The notes beneath the pieces were generated by a model. The model worked only from the letters and a program-made list of their open reading frames with translations, did not search any database and was not told where the DNA came from. Below, in pieces: positions 51,482 through 61,345 of a stretch of DNA of 64,000 nucleotides. Within the stretch, counting starts at the first letter, position 1, and each line of letters opens with the position of its first letter. Source of the stretch: Eublepharis macularius (taxonomy: Eukaryota; Chordata; Lepidosauria; Squamata; Eublepharidae); the NCBI RefSeq assembly GCF_028583425.1, contig NC_072796.1, forward strand, positions 127,259,464-127,323,463. The letters are read 5' to 3'. Both the position numbers and the translations under genes were made by a program.

Positions 51482-53090
51482 AGCTATAATTACAGTCCAT
51501 AAGCTTTGTGCTACTTGAGAACATGTTCAAATCTGTGATCCACTAAAGCTCTCGAGCTATTTAAGCTCTTCTGAAGATGTTATGTTTAAGTGTTATTTAG
51601 ATGAAAGCTTATGGCCTTCCTCAGTGCAACAACATTTGTCTTTCTTCCCGGGGGATGTTGGCCAACCATTGTTCTCACTTTAATGTCAGGTTCCTTTTGC
51701 AGTTCAGGGGAAATACAGTGACTGATTTACACAGAGGCTTCCCCTGAAGAGAACAACACATAAAACAACGTTTAGTGAAAAAGTACATTTTAAAAAGCCC
51801 TTTCAAAAATACTTTAATGCTCTCCTTTTTGGCTTCCTTTTTCAAGCCATGATTGACAGTTATCTGATTGGAGCTCAGTGGCTCAATATCAAAGCCAGTG
51901 GCTCATAAAATCAGAAGAAAATTAAATACCCTTAGCTTTGGGTAAACACTCTGGGAAATTATTGCTATATATTAGAAGCTGATTACTATTCAAAAACAAA
52001 GCCTAAAATGTATTGCGTACACCTCCTTCAGATATGCTCTCCTGGGTATCCTTTTATGAGCCTTTTGTTTCCTGGAGTTGGACGAAACAATTTGAAAGTT
52101 AAAGAGAGAAACATTTACCCAGCTTAAGTTATCAAGGGAATTTACACTGTGATGGGTTTCAAAGCGCGTCTGTACAAATTAACGAAGGGCTGTTCCTGGC
52201 ACGGTGAGGAGACCGCTGGGCTGTCAAAGAACCAGTAAGTGCTCCCACTGCAACAGAACCACAATTTCTTAGAACTGAACTTTATTGCTGATACCTTGTA
52301 TGATTTGCAGCCCAAAGGGTTACATGCATTTCCCCCCACATGAATGGTTGCTTCACTAGTATCAGGCACGTCCATTGGACAGTACGTGTCCTGTGGTGTG
52401 ATGGATCCCAAGCAGGGTTGTGTGAAATCCTGTGGAGATTTGTTTATTTTACAATATCACAATATGCATTTCCATAATGTTCATGTGGAGTTACAGTCGC
52501 CTTAGCAACAGGTTCGTTAAAACAACCGTAAAATCACACTCATCTCCTATTTGGGATGTTTGGGATGTTCCAACACTGGCTAGTTCAGCTCATATTTTAC
52601 TTGCCAGTCACGAGCAGGGAATTGATTTTTGTTTGTGAGCAACTCAACTCAACTCACCCTTGCTGTTTGTGAGCAACTTAAGATGGCTGAAAAGTGAGGT
52701 GATCTGAGGATTGGCTTATGAGTGATCGCAGCTGTCAAAAATAGTATGTTCATCTGCTGAATCCGTTCGCTGTGGAGTTTATGGCAGCTCTATTTACAAT
52801 AGCTTATCTCACAGGTTTCAGGGTAAAATATCAAACAAAGAGAGGGACATCCCACAGGGTGAACCAAAACCAAGTTCTAGAATCCAGAGTCACCAGTTAG
52901 AGAAAAGCTGCCTGAAGGCTGCCCAACAAGGGGCACTATACTGGCCAGCAATTCCACCGCATAGGGGCAACTCCGGAGAAAGTCTGTGAGCATGTGGCAG
53001 AGGTGTGCACCTCCCAATAAGAAGGAACAGTATGTGACTGGACTTACATACTTGTTCCCTTCAGAATACTTAAGATGTCTCTGCCTCAAT
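51482..53090. other. Repeat-poor stretch, possible conserved non-coding DNA
   Basis: No gene or recognised repeat. 51800-52060 is AT-rich and complex. It holds TGATTGACAG at 51850-51859, a PBX/MEIS-type word, beside a GATA-like ttatct. Confidence 0.35.
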
Positions 53091-53212
53091 ACAATTCACT
53101 CCAAAACAAGAGTCATTATTGGCAATTCGCCTCAAAAACAAGAGTAAAAATTCACCTCAAAACAAGAGTCACAATTCACCTCAACACAAGAGTCACTGGC
53201 AATTCCAGTCAA
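53085..53212. repeat. Short degenerate minisatellite
   Basis: The unit 'aattcacctcaaaacaagagtca' (about 23-28 bp) occurs about four to five times with variation. Confidence 0.7.
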
Positions 53213-53645
53213 CTTTCCCGCAAAATATTTCCCTTCTCTAGAATTTGTGCTTATTCACTGTAGTACCCTAGTACACATCTCTTAGATATAAAAGATAATG
53301 CTATATATTCTGAATTCCCTTGAGTACTTTGAAATTCCAGGGATAATGCTATTACATTTACCAAATGGAAGACCCTGAAGGTAAGACGTCCCCTTCCAAA
53401 AGTTATGCACAAGAAGTTTTGCAAATTTATGCCAAAAAGTATGCAAATTCTAGATCTGGAAAAACGTTATTCTTCCTTTGGAGTCAGTGCAGATTATGGG
53501 TTTGGTCCCTTTTGGATGAAAGAGAAATGGAGACTCACTGTGCCACTGTGCTGTTGACTTTCCATAGTGGTGGAAAGTGCTGTTAAGTTGCAGTCAACAA
53601 ATTATGACCTTGTAGGATTTTCAAGACAAGAGACATTCAGAGGTG
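53190..53645. repeat. Inverted duplication, arm 1
   Basis: This arm is the near-identical reverse complement of 55262-55715. Shared stretches include 'tgtagtaccctagtacacat', 'gaagaccctgaaggtaagac' and 'aggattttcaagacaagag'. It includes the end of a 5S-derived SINE. A 73-codon frame (53365-53586) is partly mirrored in the other arm, but no domain is recognised. Confidence 0.85.
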
Positions 53646-53855
53646 GTTTGCCATTGCCTGTTTCTGCATATGTTTATGCTACAGTAAAGTTGGTTAGTCT
53701 TAAAAGTGTTACTGGACTCTTTTCTACTTTTGTTTCTGCATAGCGACTTTACCCTGGGTTTCCTTGATGGTCTCCTGTCCTTGCACTAACCAGGGCTGAC
53801 CCTGCTTCGTTTCCAAGATCTGATGAGATGGAGATAGCCTGGGCCATCAGGTTCA
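53579..53855 (-). mobile_element. 5S-rRNA-derived SINE with nested family H2 insert
   Basis: The outer parts are the SINE. On minus it starts with a 5S-like head (53750-53850; plus strand 'aaccagggctgaccctgctt' and 'ttccaagatctgatgagatg'), with a body to 53579. An insert at 53671-53730 lies between 12-bp duplications, tgtttctgcata (53659-53670 and 53731-53742). The insert is 60 bp of H2 sequence starting 'tgtttatgctacagtaaagt'. Confidence 0.75.
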
Positions 53856-53934
53856 GAGACCGCTTTGTTTACAAACACACAAGTAGAACAGAAGGTCTAC
53901 TGCTACAGGGCAGCACATCTGCTATCCCGCATCT

Positions 53935-54145
53935 GATTCTAGAGTGGACAGCCTCCAAGAGCAGCCCGGAGTTCTTCCAGAATTACATCTCCAGACTACA
54001 GAGATCAGTTCCCTGGAGGAACTGGCAGGTTCAGAAGGCAGACTATATGGTATTACATCCATGCTGAGCTTTGCCCCTCCCCAAACTCTGCCCTCCTTGG
54101 GCGCCACCCTCAAATCTCAAGGAATTTCCTAACCCAAAGTTAGCA
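53935..54145 (-). mobile_element. 'gttgccag' repeat (family V), worn antisense copy
   Basis: 'ctccagactacagagatcag', 'gcagactatatggtattaca' and 'tgaatttcctaaccc'-like ends match the family in reverse orientation. Strongly diverged. Confidence 0.5.
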
Positions 54146-54289
54146 CAATTCCCGGGAGTCCCCAAAGTACACCACATTCAGCCAGTTTGCTGCTCTCTTC
54201 CTTCTCTTTGTCTATCCCAACTCAAACAAACCACTTAATCTGTCCTCTACCCCTAAACTTATACAGGGACAAGTCACTCATGAGAGTGT

Positions 54290-54530
54290 GAATGGAGACA
54301 GATGCAGAGGACTTAGCCGTGTTAGTCTGTGGTAGCAAAATCAAAAAGTTAACAGATTTCCTTTACAGAGGTGCGGTCTGGGGGAGCCCAGTGGCGCCTG
54401 GCGTGGGCTTTCGGGGACCACAGTTCTCTTTGTCAGATGCATCTGACGGGGAGAGCTGTGGTTATCGAAGGCTTATACTGCATTGGAATTGGATGGTCTA
54501 GCTGTTTTGCTGCTACAAACTAACACGGCA
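54290..54530. mobile_element. Family H2 palindrome, decayed
   Basis: A minus copy (54300-54443) meets a plus copy (54445-54530) at 'cagatgcatctgac'. Both hammerhead cores have substitutions in CTGANGA or GAAA. The 3' end 'ctacaaactaacacggcaaa' is present. Confidence 0.6.
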
Positions 54531-54689
54531 AACTCCTTTGAAGCCAACTGATCCCCACACCAAAAGGAGATGTTTACATTTACTAGTAAAGGAATGTTTT
54601 GGTTGCATCCTCCCTCTCCCCCCCTTAATTGCATCTTCTCTCTCCTCCCCTCCTCCCCCCTCCTCTTCTATATTTGACCAGTTTCTGTA

Positions 54690-54777
54690 CCATGCATCTG
54701 ACGAAGAGAACTTGATTCTCGAAAGCTTATGCTACAACAAAATTGGTTAGTCTTAAAGGTGCTACTGGACTCTTTTT
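54690..54777 (+). mobile_element. Family H2 element with intact hammerhead core
   Basis: 'catgcatctgacgaagagaa' through 'aattggttagtcttaaaggt' to 'gctactggactcttttt'. The strand and order match the minus-strand copy at 58503-58669. Confidence 0.7.
54698..54734 (+). ncRNA. Hammerhead ribozyme core (second family, candidate)
   Basis: CTGACGA (54698-54704); stem II GAGAA (54706-54710) with TTCTC (54716-54720), loop CTTGA; GAAA (54721-54724); stem III GC/GC around a TTAT tetraloop (54725-54732); then TA, giving a CUA cleavage triplet. All core residues fit the hammerhead consensus. Stem I is weak (the first pair is a mismatch), so activity is uncertain. Confidence 0.55.
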
Positions 54778-54779
54778 GA

Positions 54780-55261
54780 ATGGAGACAGCCAGAGATATC
54801 ACCTAACATTTGATAGCTATTGAAAACCATCAACATTCATGTTTATTGTTGAATTAGATGAATTCTAAGTTAACATTTTAGAATGTTGAATAGAAAACAT
54901 TGGAAGAATGGCTATTCTTGAAATGGATTGATATTAAAGCTTAATTTTAGAATGTCGAATAGAAAATACTAAGCACACATAAGTAATAAGAAGGTGAGAA
55001 GAAATAGTTTATACTCATATATTAGATTCTTTGTTCTTTATTCTTATGTAACCGATCTCCATCTTGTTTATATTACTCTTTGCACTGTTTACTCTAAGGT
55101 TACTACAATACTGTACATTATACTGTATGACAGTACATTTCTCTACTCTCATATCCTGTTACTCTCCTGACCCACGTCCTCTGCTCCTCCAGCTCCACCA
55201 CTTGCAGCAATATTATGTAAAAGAGACAACAAAGGGAGAAGAGGGAGGCAGAGGTGGGACT
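54780..55261. other. Non-genic stretch between inverted arms
   Basis: A direct repeat of 'agaatgttgaatagaaaaca' occurs at 54882 and, in altered form, at 54949. No gene recognised. Confidence 0.4.
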
Positions 55262-55715
55262 CTTGTCTTGAAAATCCTACAAGGCAGTTGGCTGCGACTT
55301 GACAGCACTTTCCACCACCATGGAAAGACAACAGCACAGTGGCACAGTGAGTCTCCATTGCTCTTTCATCCAAAAGGGACCAAATCCATAATCTGTACTG
55401 ACTCTAAAGCAAGAATAAAGTTTCTCCAGATCTAGAATTTGCATACTTTTTGGCATAAATTTGCAAAACTTCTTGTGCATAACTTTTGGAAGGGGACGTC
55501 TTACCTTCAGGGTCTTCCATTTGGTAAATGTAATAGCATTATCCCTGGAATTTCAAAGTACTCAAGGGAATTCAGAATATATAGCATTATCTTTTATATC
55601 TAAGAGATGTGTACTAGGGTACTACAGTGAATAAGCACAAATTCTAGGGAAGGGGAATATTTTGCGGGGAAGTCTAGGAACTTGTGACTGGAATTGCCAA
55701 TGACTCTTGTTACAT
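55262..55715. repeat. Inverted duplication, arm 2
   Basis: Reverse complement of 53190-53645, with an estimated identity of over 90% by eye. It begins within SINE sequence ('cttgtcttgaaaatcctaca') without the rest of the SINE. The duplication therefore happened after that SINE inserted in arm 1. Confidence 0.85.
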
Positions 55716-55727
55716 GTCTATTGCTTG

Positions 55728-56027
55728 TTACATGTCTATTGCTTCGTCTAAAGCAATTGGTTTGCCATTTTCCTGCCATAGCAGGTAAATTCCTTTACAC
55801 AGACCCAATCCCCTGTCCTTGAGAAGTGAGTGAAAAATGGTGAGAAAATGGCCTCCATAGTGACACTTAGAATTTCCCCATGTCTCCTTGGTTTTACCAT
55901 AGAGATTGGAGTAAATTCCTAGACTGTCACTCAGTAGAGACATCACATCCTCACCAAAATCCACCGACTCCAGGCACCACTCTGAAAATCTTTCAGTATC
56001 TGCCGTGCTGACTTCCCTTTCAAACAC
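55728..56027 (-). CDS. 99-codon ORF, unrecognised
   Basis: A minus-strand frame from ATG at 56027 to a stop at 55728, adjoining arm 2. Composition is protein-like (mixed hydrophobic and charged, Trp and Gly spaced). It includes 'SLLSDSLGIYSNLYGKTKETW' and 'GGHFLTIFHSLLKDRGLGLC'. No family recognised, no signal peptide or membrane segment. Upstream the frame closes about eight codons before the ATG. It could be a fragment of a retroelement or host-gene exon, or chance. A 'catagag' word shared with nearby repeats argues for caution. Confidence 0.25.
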   Translation of the reverse strand: MFEREVSTADTERFSEWCLESVDFGEDVMSLLSDSLGIYSNLYGKTKETWGNSKCHYGGHFLTIFHSLLKDRGLGLCKGIYLLWQENGKPIALDEAIDM

Positions 56028-56169
56028 CCCTTTGCTCCTCAGTGCCCTTTAGCCCTGAAACTGCTTCCCAGGACTTCTGTGGAAGGCCAGCTCTCCCTTG
56101 TCTTAAATCCTTCCTCAAAACCCAGCATTTCTGCTACTCCTTTAGCATAACCCCCCTCACCTACTGACT

Positions 56170-56560
56170 CAGGCCTGGTCTAGACATGCAGCAGAATGAG
56201 TTGTGGGGGTTGCCAAGCTTTCCACACTGATGGGATATCTCCCACCAGCAAGCTTTCTTCTCAGTGTTGCTGAGAGCAGCAGCAGGAAAAAATTAAACAA
56301 AGAAAATCACCGTTGGCCTGATGGCAAGATGTCTGTTCTGGGGAAAAATGAGAAGTGATGCCAGTCCTTTAGGAATCACTGGAAACTCTATGGTTTTACC
56401 ATAGAGTTTGTGGCAATTTCTAGAAAGTACTAGCATCACTTCTGCATTTTCCTCAGAAGTGACATTTCTCAATGTCTGACAGGCCCCCCTCATAGCGCCC
56501 CCCCCCCAGTCTCCTACCAGTTGCCAAGCTGGTTGCCTGGCAACCCTGTGGTAATGAGAT
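56170..56560. repeat. Family G-like repeat, diverged
   Basis: 'agaagtgatgccagtccttt', a short palindrome 'aaactctatggttttaccatagagttt' (56384-56410), 'tagcatcacttctgc' and 'ggttgcctggcaaccctg' match family G blocks. Confidence 0.45.
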
Positions 56561-56724
56561 GGCTGAGAGCTGAGGCATTAGAACAGGCTGTCCCACTTCA
56601 GATTGGGGTTGAGGGATTACACTTTCACAGATCTTCTTACAGTAAAGTAGCACCGTGTATAAAGGGTTGAGCCAGTACCTTTTCTTGATTTTTTTTAATG
56701 GCAGGAAGTTTTTACATGAGATGT

Positions 56725-57175
56725 GTTAGAAGCAGGGCTCATTTCGAGGGGGAACGCACAGGAACGCAGTTCCGGCAGTTCCGCAAAGAGGTCACATGTC
56801 AGGTGGCCCCGCCCACCTGACTCTCGGCCATTTTGGGCCTGTTTCAGCCTGGATTGGGGCCGAAATAGCCTGGATTGGGCCTCTGATGGGTGGTGGATCA
56901 CTCTCCCACTCAGCAGTGGCCCAATCCTGACAATTTTTGGCCCCTATTTAGCCATTTTCAGCCCCTTTTTGCCATTTTGGGCCCAATTTTGGCCCTGAAT
57001 GGCCGGGATTGGGTCCAAAACAGCCAGGATAGGTGATGTCAGGGGGTGTGGCATATGCAAATCAGTTATGCTAATGACACACATCCGGTGCTGTCAAGGG
57101 GTGTGACACATGCTAATGAGTTATGCTAATAAGTTCCTCCAGCTCTTTTTCTACGAAATAACCCCTGGTTAGAAG
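56725..57175 (-). mobile_element. hAT-type MITE, copy 3 (octamer-containing family), 8-bp TSD
   Basis: The body 56733-57167 (435 bp) begins cagggctcatttcgaggggg and ends ctacgaaataacccctg. Perfect 8-bp duplications gttagaag lie at 56725-56732 and 57168-57175. It contains a 'catatgcaaat' octamer. Confidence 0.9.
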
Positions 57176-58089
57176 TGTGGTTCTTCCCATTGGCAATCAG
57201 AAGTGGTACAGCTCATTCTATCCCTCAGAATTCCCTCACCACCTTGCTGCATTAGACCAGGCCTAATTCTCCCTAAGCACCCATGGTTGCTTAGTCCCAC
57301 CTCCGCCTCCCTCTTCTCCCTTTGTTGTCTCTCTTACGTAATTTTTTTATTGTATGTTCCTTGGAGCAAAGAACTGGCTTCTTATAAGTCATCATGAATA
57401 AGCCATATACCAGTCACTTTTGTGTGTGAATGGGAGCAGGTGAGAACCTCTGAGAATTCTGGTCTGGCACATTTTCACCTTGTTCGATCTGGGATTGTAG
57501 ACAACACTTTTCTCTTTATAGATATATTTTTTTAAAAAAAAACTTTCTCCAAGCTGTTTGTACAGGAGCTCCTATGCAATGATGTGAAATACGTTTCTGT
57601 GGAGGGGAGAACATAGTCTGTAATATCCCATAAAGTGTGCTTATGAAGCCAATTTTTTTCCTGCTACAAAGCAAGCTTCCGTTCTTTCTAGCTGACTGCG
57701 GTAGGTCTCACTCTATTTGTTAGTTACTGGACCAGAGTGGATTTGATTATGCCCTGGGGCTTCTTACTAATTAGTCCTAGGTACATAAACCCTCTGAGAC
57801 ACATCACTATTTCCATTTAATAATGTAGGATCAGGAGAAAAAAATAATAATAAAACCCTATGAATCTCTGGAGCTACTTTTGATTTATTCCTGAATATTT
57901 CATGGTTCAGGCTGCAAAAGCAATGATCAATTTGAGCAGTGCCCGGAATGGGTTGATTCAGGTCTGGATATAATTAATAATGTATTTTCCTACCATGAAT
58001 ATAATTAAAGGGCTTGATTATGCCAGCATGAACATAGGGAAAGCTACAGTGAAATCCTAGAATCATTTATATGTTTAACAGAATCATGG
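57176..58089. other. Repeat-poor stretch
   Basis: No gene. 57890-58060 is AT-rich with TAATTAATAATG and ATAATTAAAG words and no known repeat; possible conserved non-coding DNA. Confidence 0.35.
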
Positions 58090-58322
58090 AAAGGTTGTGG
58101 CTCAGGGCAGCAGCCTGTGCTTTGCATGCAAAAGATTCCAGGCTCAATTCCTGGTATCTTCAGTTAAAAAGATTAGGTGGTAGGTGATGTGAAAGACTTC
58201 AGCCTAAGTCCTGAAGATCCGCTTCCAGTCTTAGTCGATAAAACATTACTGAATAGACAATACTGACCGTGAAAAAGCAATGGTCTAACTCGGCATAAGA
58301 CAGCTTCATGTGTGTTCACGGG
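58090..58322 (+). mobile_element. tRNA-derived SINE (family B)
   Basis: 'aggttgtggctcagggcagc', 'caggctcaattcctggtatc', 'caatggtctaactcggcata' and 'agacagcttcatgtgtg'. The A box has a small insertion. Confidence 0.78.
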
Positions 58323-58492
58323 CTGTGCTCAGACTTCACGCAGAACTGTATGTGTGGAGGGGACAGAAGGGAAAGGACTGCAGGGAAAGGGGACAGAAGG
58401 GAAAGGATTCCAGTTTTTCAAAACCAGGTGGCCCATTTTGCATATTGTTTGCCAGCCTTCAGGTGGTGGCTAGAAATCTCCTGGAATTACAA

Positions 58493-58679
58493 CTAATCTC
58501 CAAATCCAGAGTAGTTAGCCATGTTAGGGTATAGTTGCAAAATAGTACAGAGTCCAGTAGCACCTTTAAGACTAACCAACTTTATTGTAGCTTAAGCTTT
58601 CGAGAGCCATAGCTCTCTTCGTCAGATGCATGATGCATCAGATGCATGATGGACTCTACTATTTTGCACCTAATCTCCA
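58493..58679 (-). mobile_element. Family H2 insertion with 10-bp TSD
   Basis: The insert 58503-58669 lies between perfect ctaatctcca duplications (58493-58502 and 58670-58679). On minus it begins with an inverted copy of its own 3' end ('gtgcaaaatagtagagtcc'), then the hammerhead core, then the shared 3' body. Confidence 0.78.
58588..58625 (-). ncRNA. Hammerhead ribozyme core (second family, candidate)
   Basis: On the minus strand: CTGACGA (58625-58619); stem II GAGAGC/GCTCTC (58617-58612 with 58607-58602), 4-nt loop; GAAA (58601-58598); stem III GC/GC around TTAA (58597-58590); then TA. The core agrees with the 54.7-kb copy, but stem II differs by compensating changes. Stem I is weak here too. 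Confidence 0.55.
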
Positions 58680-58747
58680 GGCCACAGAGATCTCCAGGCC
58701 ACAGAGGCCCTTGGAGAAAATAGCTGCTTTGGAGGGTAGACTCTGTG

Positions 58748-59116
58748 GCATTATACCCCACTTTTTTAAAAAAAAAAATAAAATTTTATTGGTGAGTGAA
58801 AAAACAAAAGAATTCCCCCCCCAAATTTAACGCATATAATCCAATTTTTTCCCTTACTCTATCCCCCACCCTTTTCCTCCCCCCTCCCTATTGACTTCCA
58901 ACAGCTTTCCAACCCTTAACCCTTCTTATTACTTAAATCTATTTCATTTATATTTTCCTACCACCTCTAGATCATAATATCTCTTACTCTAAGCACATTC
59001 TTATTCTTTTATATAAACTCTATCAAACATACTATCAATATAGTATATATCTTATCAGTATAACATAACAGTATGGTATAGTATATAGCAGGGATCTCAA
59101 TGCATTATACCCCACT
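58748..59116 (-). mobile_element. L1 3' end, 15-bp TSD
   Basis: The insert 58763-59101 lies between gcattataccccact duplications (58748-58762 and 59102-59116). It matches the 3' UTR of the full-length L1 ('ttgacttccaacagctttcc' is complementary to about 23045-23060) and ends at its 3' end in an A-rich tail. It has no coding sequence. Confidence 0.88.
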
Positions 59117-59209
59117 GATGTCCCTTTCCTCCCTAAACATCTCCCTCTCCAGGCTCCACCCCCAAAATCTCCAGGAATTTCCCAACCAGGAGTTGGCAAC
59201 CCTAATTCT

Positions 59210-59741
59210 AATCCTTGCAACAATAAAAAAAGAAATTCTGGAAAAAACCCAAAGAAGCAACTTTTTATCTGTGGCAGGACTTGATCGAGCAGCAAAGCAT
59301 GGGGTGGGGGGGTGGGGGGGCAGGTTAAGAAGTGTATAGGTCGCTTCTCTAGAGACCTCCTCAAGGTGGTCAACAAAGAAGAAACAAACCAGAAAAACAT
59401 AAAACATAAATAATCAATAAGAACCAGCAATAAAACTGTTCACAAAGGGGCATAAAACAGCATGAGCCGCATAAAGTTGCAACAAATCATTCCATTGGTT
59501 ATAAAAACAGTAATCATAAAACAGCAGTAATCATAAAATACACTCCAGCAGGACGTACGCCAGCTAAAAAAAAGGACGGGGTTAAAACCTCAATGTAAAG
59601 TCTCGGTAAAGAGAAATGTTTTCGTCTGGTGCCTAAATGACAGTCGACTTGCCAAGCAAGTCACAAGGGAGAGGGCCACCACTGAGAAAGACCTGTCTAC
59701 AGCTACCACTTGTGTCCCCTCTGTACGTGTATTTATTTATT
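59210..59741. other. Non-genic stretch
   Basis: Contains a G-rich run (59301-59322) and 'ataaaacagcagtaatcat' duplications near 59505-59535. No gene. Confidence 0.4.
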
Positions 59742-59945
59742 TCATTTATATCCCACCTTTCTCCCCTCTTGGGACCCAAACTGGCTTGCATCATTCTCCT
59801 CGCCTCCATTTTATCCTCACAAAACCCCTGTGAGGTAGGCTAGGCTGAGAGTAGAGCATCCAGCAAGCTTCCACAGAAGGCTGGGGATTCGAACCTTGGT
59901 CTCCCAGATCCTTGTCCAACAGTGTAATCACTACAACTCACGGGT
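59742..59945 (-). mobile_element. tRNA-derived SINE, antisense (third variant)
   Basis: 'atcccacctttctcccctct', 'ttatcctcacaaaacccctg', 'ggggattcgaaccttggtct' and 'gtgtaatcactacaactc': tail first, head last. Confidence 0.75.
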
Positions 59946-60430
59946 TCTCAATATCTAATTCTGAACTGGCTTAACAGATCCTCAAAATGGAGCTAGAGAC
60001 AGATGGGGGATCTCTCGACAAATCCCAGTGACGTCCCAAATCTGCTGAAAAAATGTGAAGTCTAAAACAAAAAACATTGGGGGATTAAAACTCCCCAAAA
60101 CAATAGAAATAATGCCTGTAGCTTGGAGAAAGAATGCCCACTGAGCTTTCAGTCACCATTTTGGAGGTTGCAAGGCAACCACAACAATGTTGCCGAGTCT
60201 TCCAAGATCTTGTTTCTACCAAGGAAATCTGGGGGGGGGGGAGCAGGGGGACTTGAAGGCCCAAATAGCCCTGGAAAGGGTTCTGTCTCCTTCCCTTGTC
60301 ATGTCTTCTGATGGAGGAGGACAAGCCTGGCAGTGACTCCTAGAAATTCGCTACTCATGCCACTGTAACTAGGCCTATCTAAGGCTGGGTTTTAGGCTGT
60401 CTCTTACACCCCTCCACTGCTCACCTGAGG
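59946..60430. other. Non-genic stretch
   Basis: A G run lies at 60231-60241. No gene. Confidence 0.4.
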
Positions 60431-60710
60431 AGTTACTGGCTCACATGCACACTTGTCAATGACATAATGGCTTTGCTGGCAGAGACACTGACATCACTTC
60501 CCATGCACCAGGAAGTGATGCTATCACATTGCTACTGAAGCCATGGTTTAGGGGCAAAAAACAGAGATTTTGCCCCCAAACCAGCAGGCTAGGGATATGA
60601 CATCACTTCCAGAAGTGACATCATGATGTTGTTGGTGAGCACACAAACTGGCTGGTAAGTCTTCCCCCCCACCAGTTGCTGGGGAGATCTGGCAACCCTA
60701 CTTGGTCCGA
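60431..60710. repeat. Family G repeat
   Basis: 'gacatcacttcccatgcacc', 'gacatcacttccagaagtga' and the end 'gatctggcaaccctac'. Confidence 0.55.
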
Positions 60711-60914
60711 CGGACTGGTAGGCCTCTTTCTCCACTTTCATTCTCACAATATGTCCTTCCAAACACCATCGAGCATCTGCTGTCTTAAATATTTCTAGAC
60801 AGCCATCTAAACACATGATTGCATGAATACAAAAAGCTCCCCTATACCCAATCAGATTAAGCCAATACTGTCCTCTTTGACAGGTAGCAGCAATCCAGGG
60901 TCCCAGGCTGAGGT

Positions 60915-61345
60915 CCTTCTATGGTTGCCAGCGCCTCTTATCCTCCTGGTAGGAGCGGGGGACCCAGCATCCACCTTTTTTTTTTGCTCCTTATCCACAT
61001 GTGAAGCACATATGCATTCCCAAGCTCATGCAATGACATCACTTCCTGGGCAGGCCCAGGACTGCATGCACGCTTCGCAGTGGGACAATTTGGACCCCAA
61101 ACAGCCCCAATTCGACCCATTTGGGGCCCAAATCGGCTCACTGCAAAGCACGGGAGCATTCTAAGGGTGGCATGATTATGTCACTCTCAGGAATGATATT
61201 GTTGCAGCACCCCAGGAACATGCCTGGGAGGCCCGTTCCCCACCTCCCCCCCCACCAGCCAGTTGAGTGTGTGTGTGGGGGGTGGAGGGTGGGAGTGGGG
61301 GATGCCCCGCCCACACCAGGAGACTGGGGTCCCTAGGAATACCAA
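60915..61345. repeat. Family G repeat
   Basis: 'tatggttgccagcgcctctt', 'caatgacatcacttcctggg', 'ttggggcccaaatcggctca' and 'gggtccctaggaat'. GC-rich with (GT)/(GGGGT) runs at 61266-61300. Confidence 0.55.

Larger units (their letters stand above)
58446..59209 (-). mobile_element. 'gttgccag' repeat (family V) with two nested insertions
   Basis: Pieces 58446-58502, 58670-58762 and 59102-59209 join in order to form one antisense family V copy. The gaps are filled by an H2 element (58503-58669) and an L1 3' end (58763-59101), each with its own target duplication. Confidence 0.8.

Noticed and set aside
50912-51502. 196-codon ORF and several over 85 codons
   Set aside because: They arise from GC-rich tandem units of a DNA element, open in several frames at once.
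51545-51585. Hammerhead-like 'cttctgaagatg'
   Set aside because: CTGAAGA is present but no stem II or GAAA follows at the right distance.
53085-53212. CRISPR-like repeat/spacer pattern
   Set aside because: Degenerate minisatellite without constant repeats or unique spacers, in a eukaryotic context.
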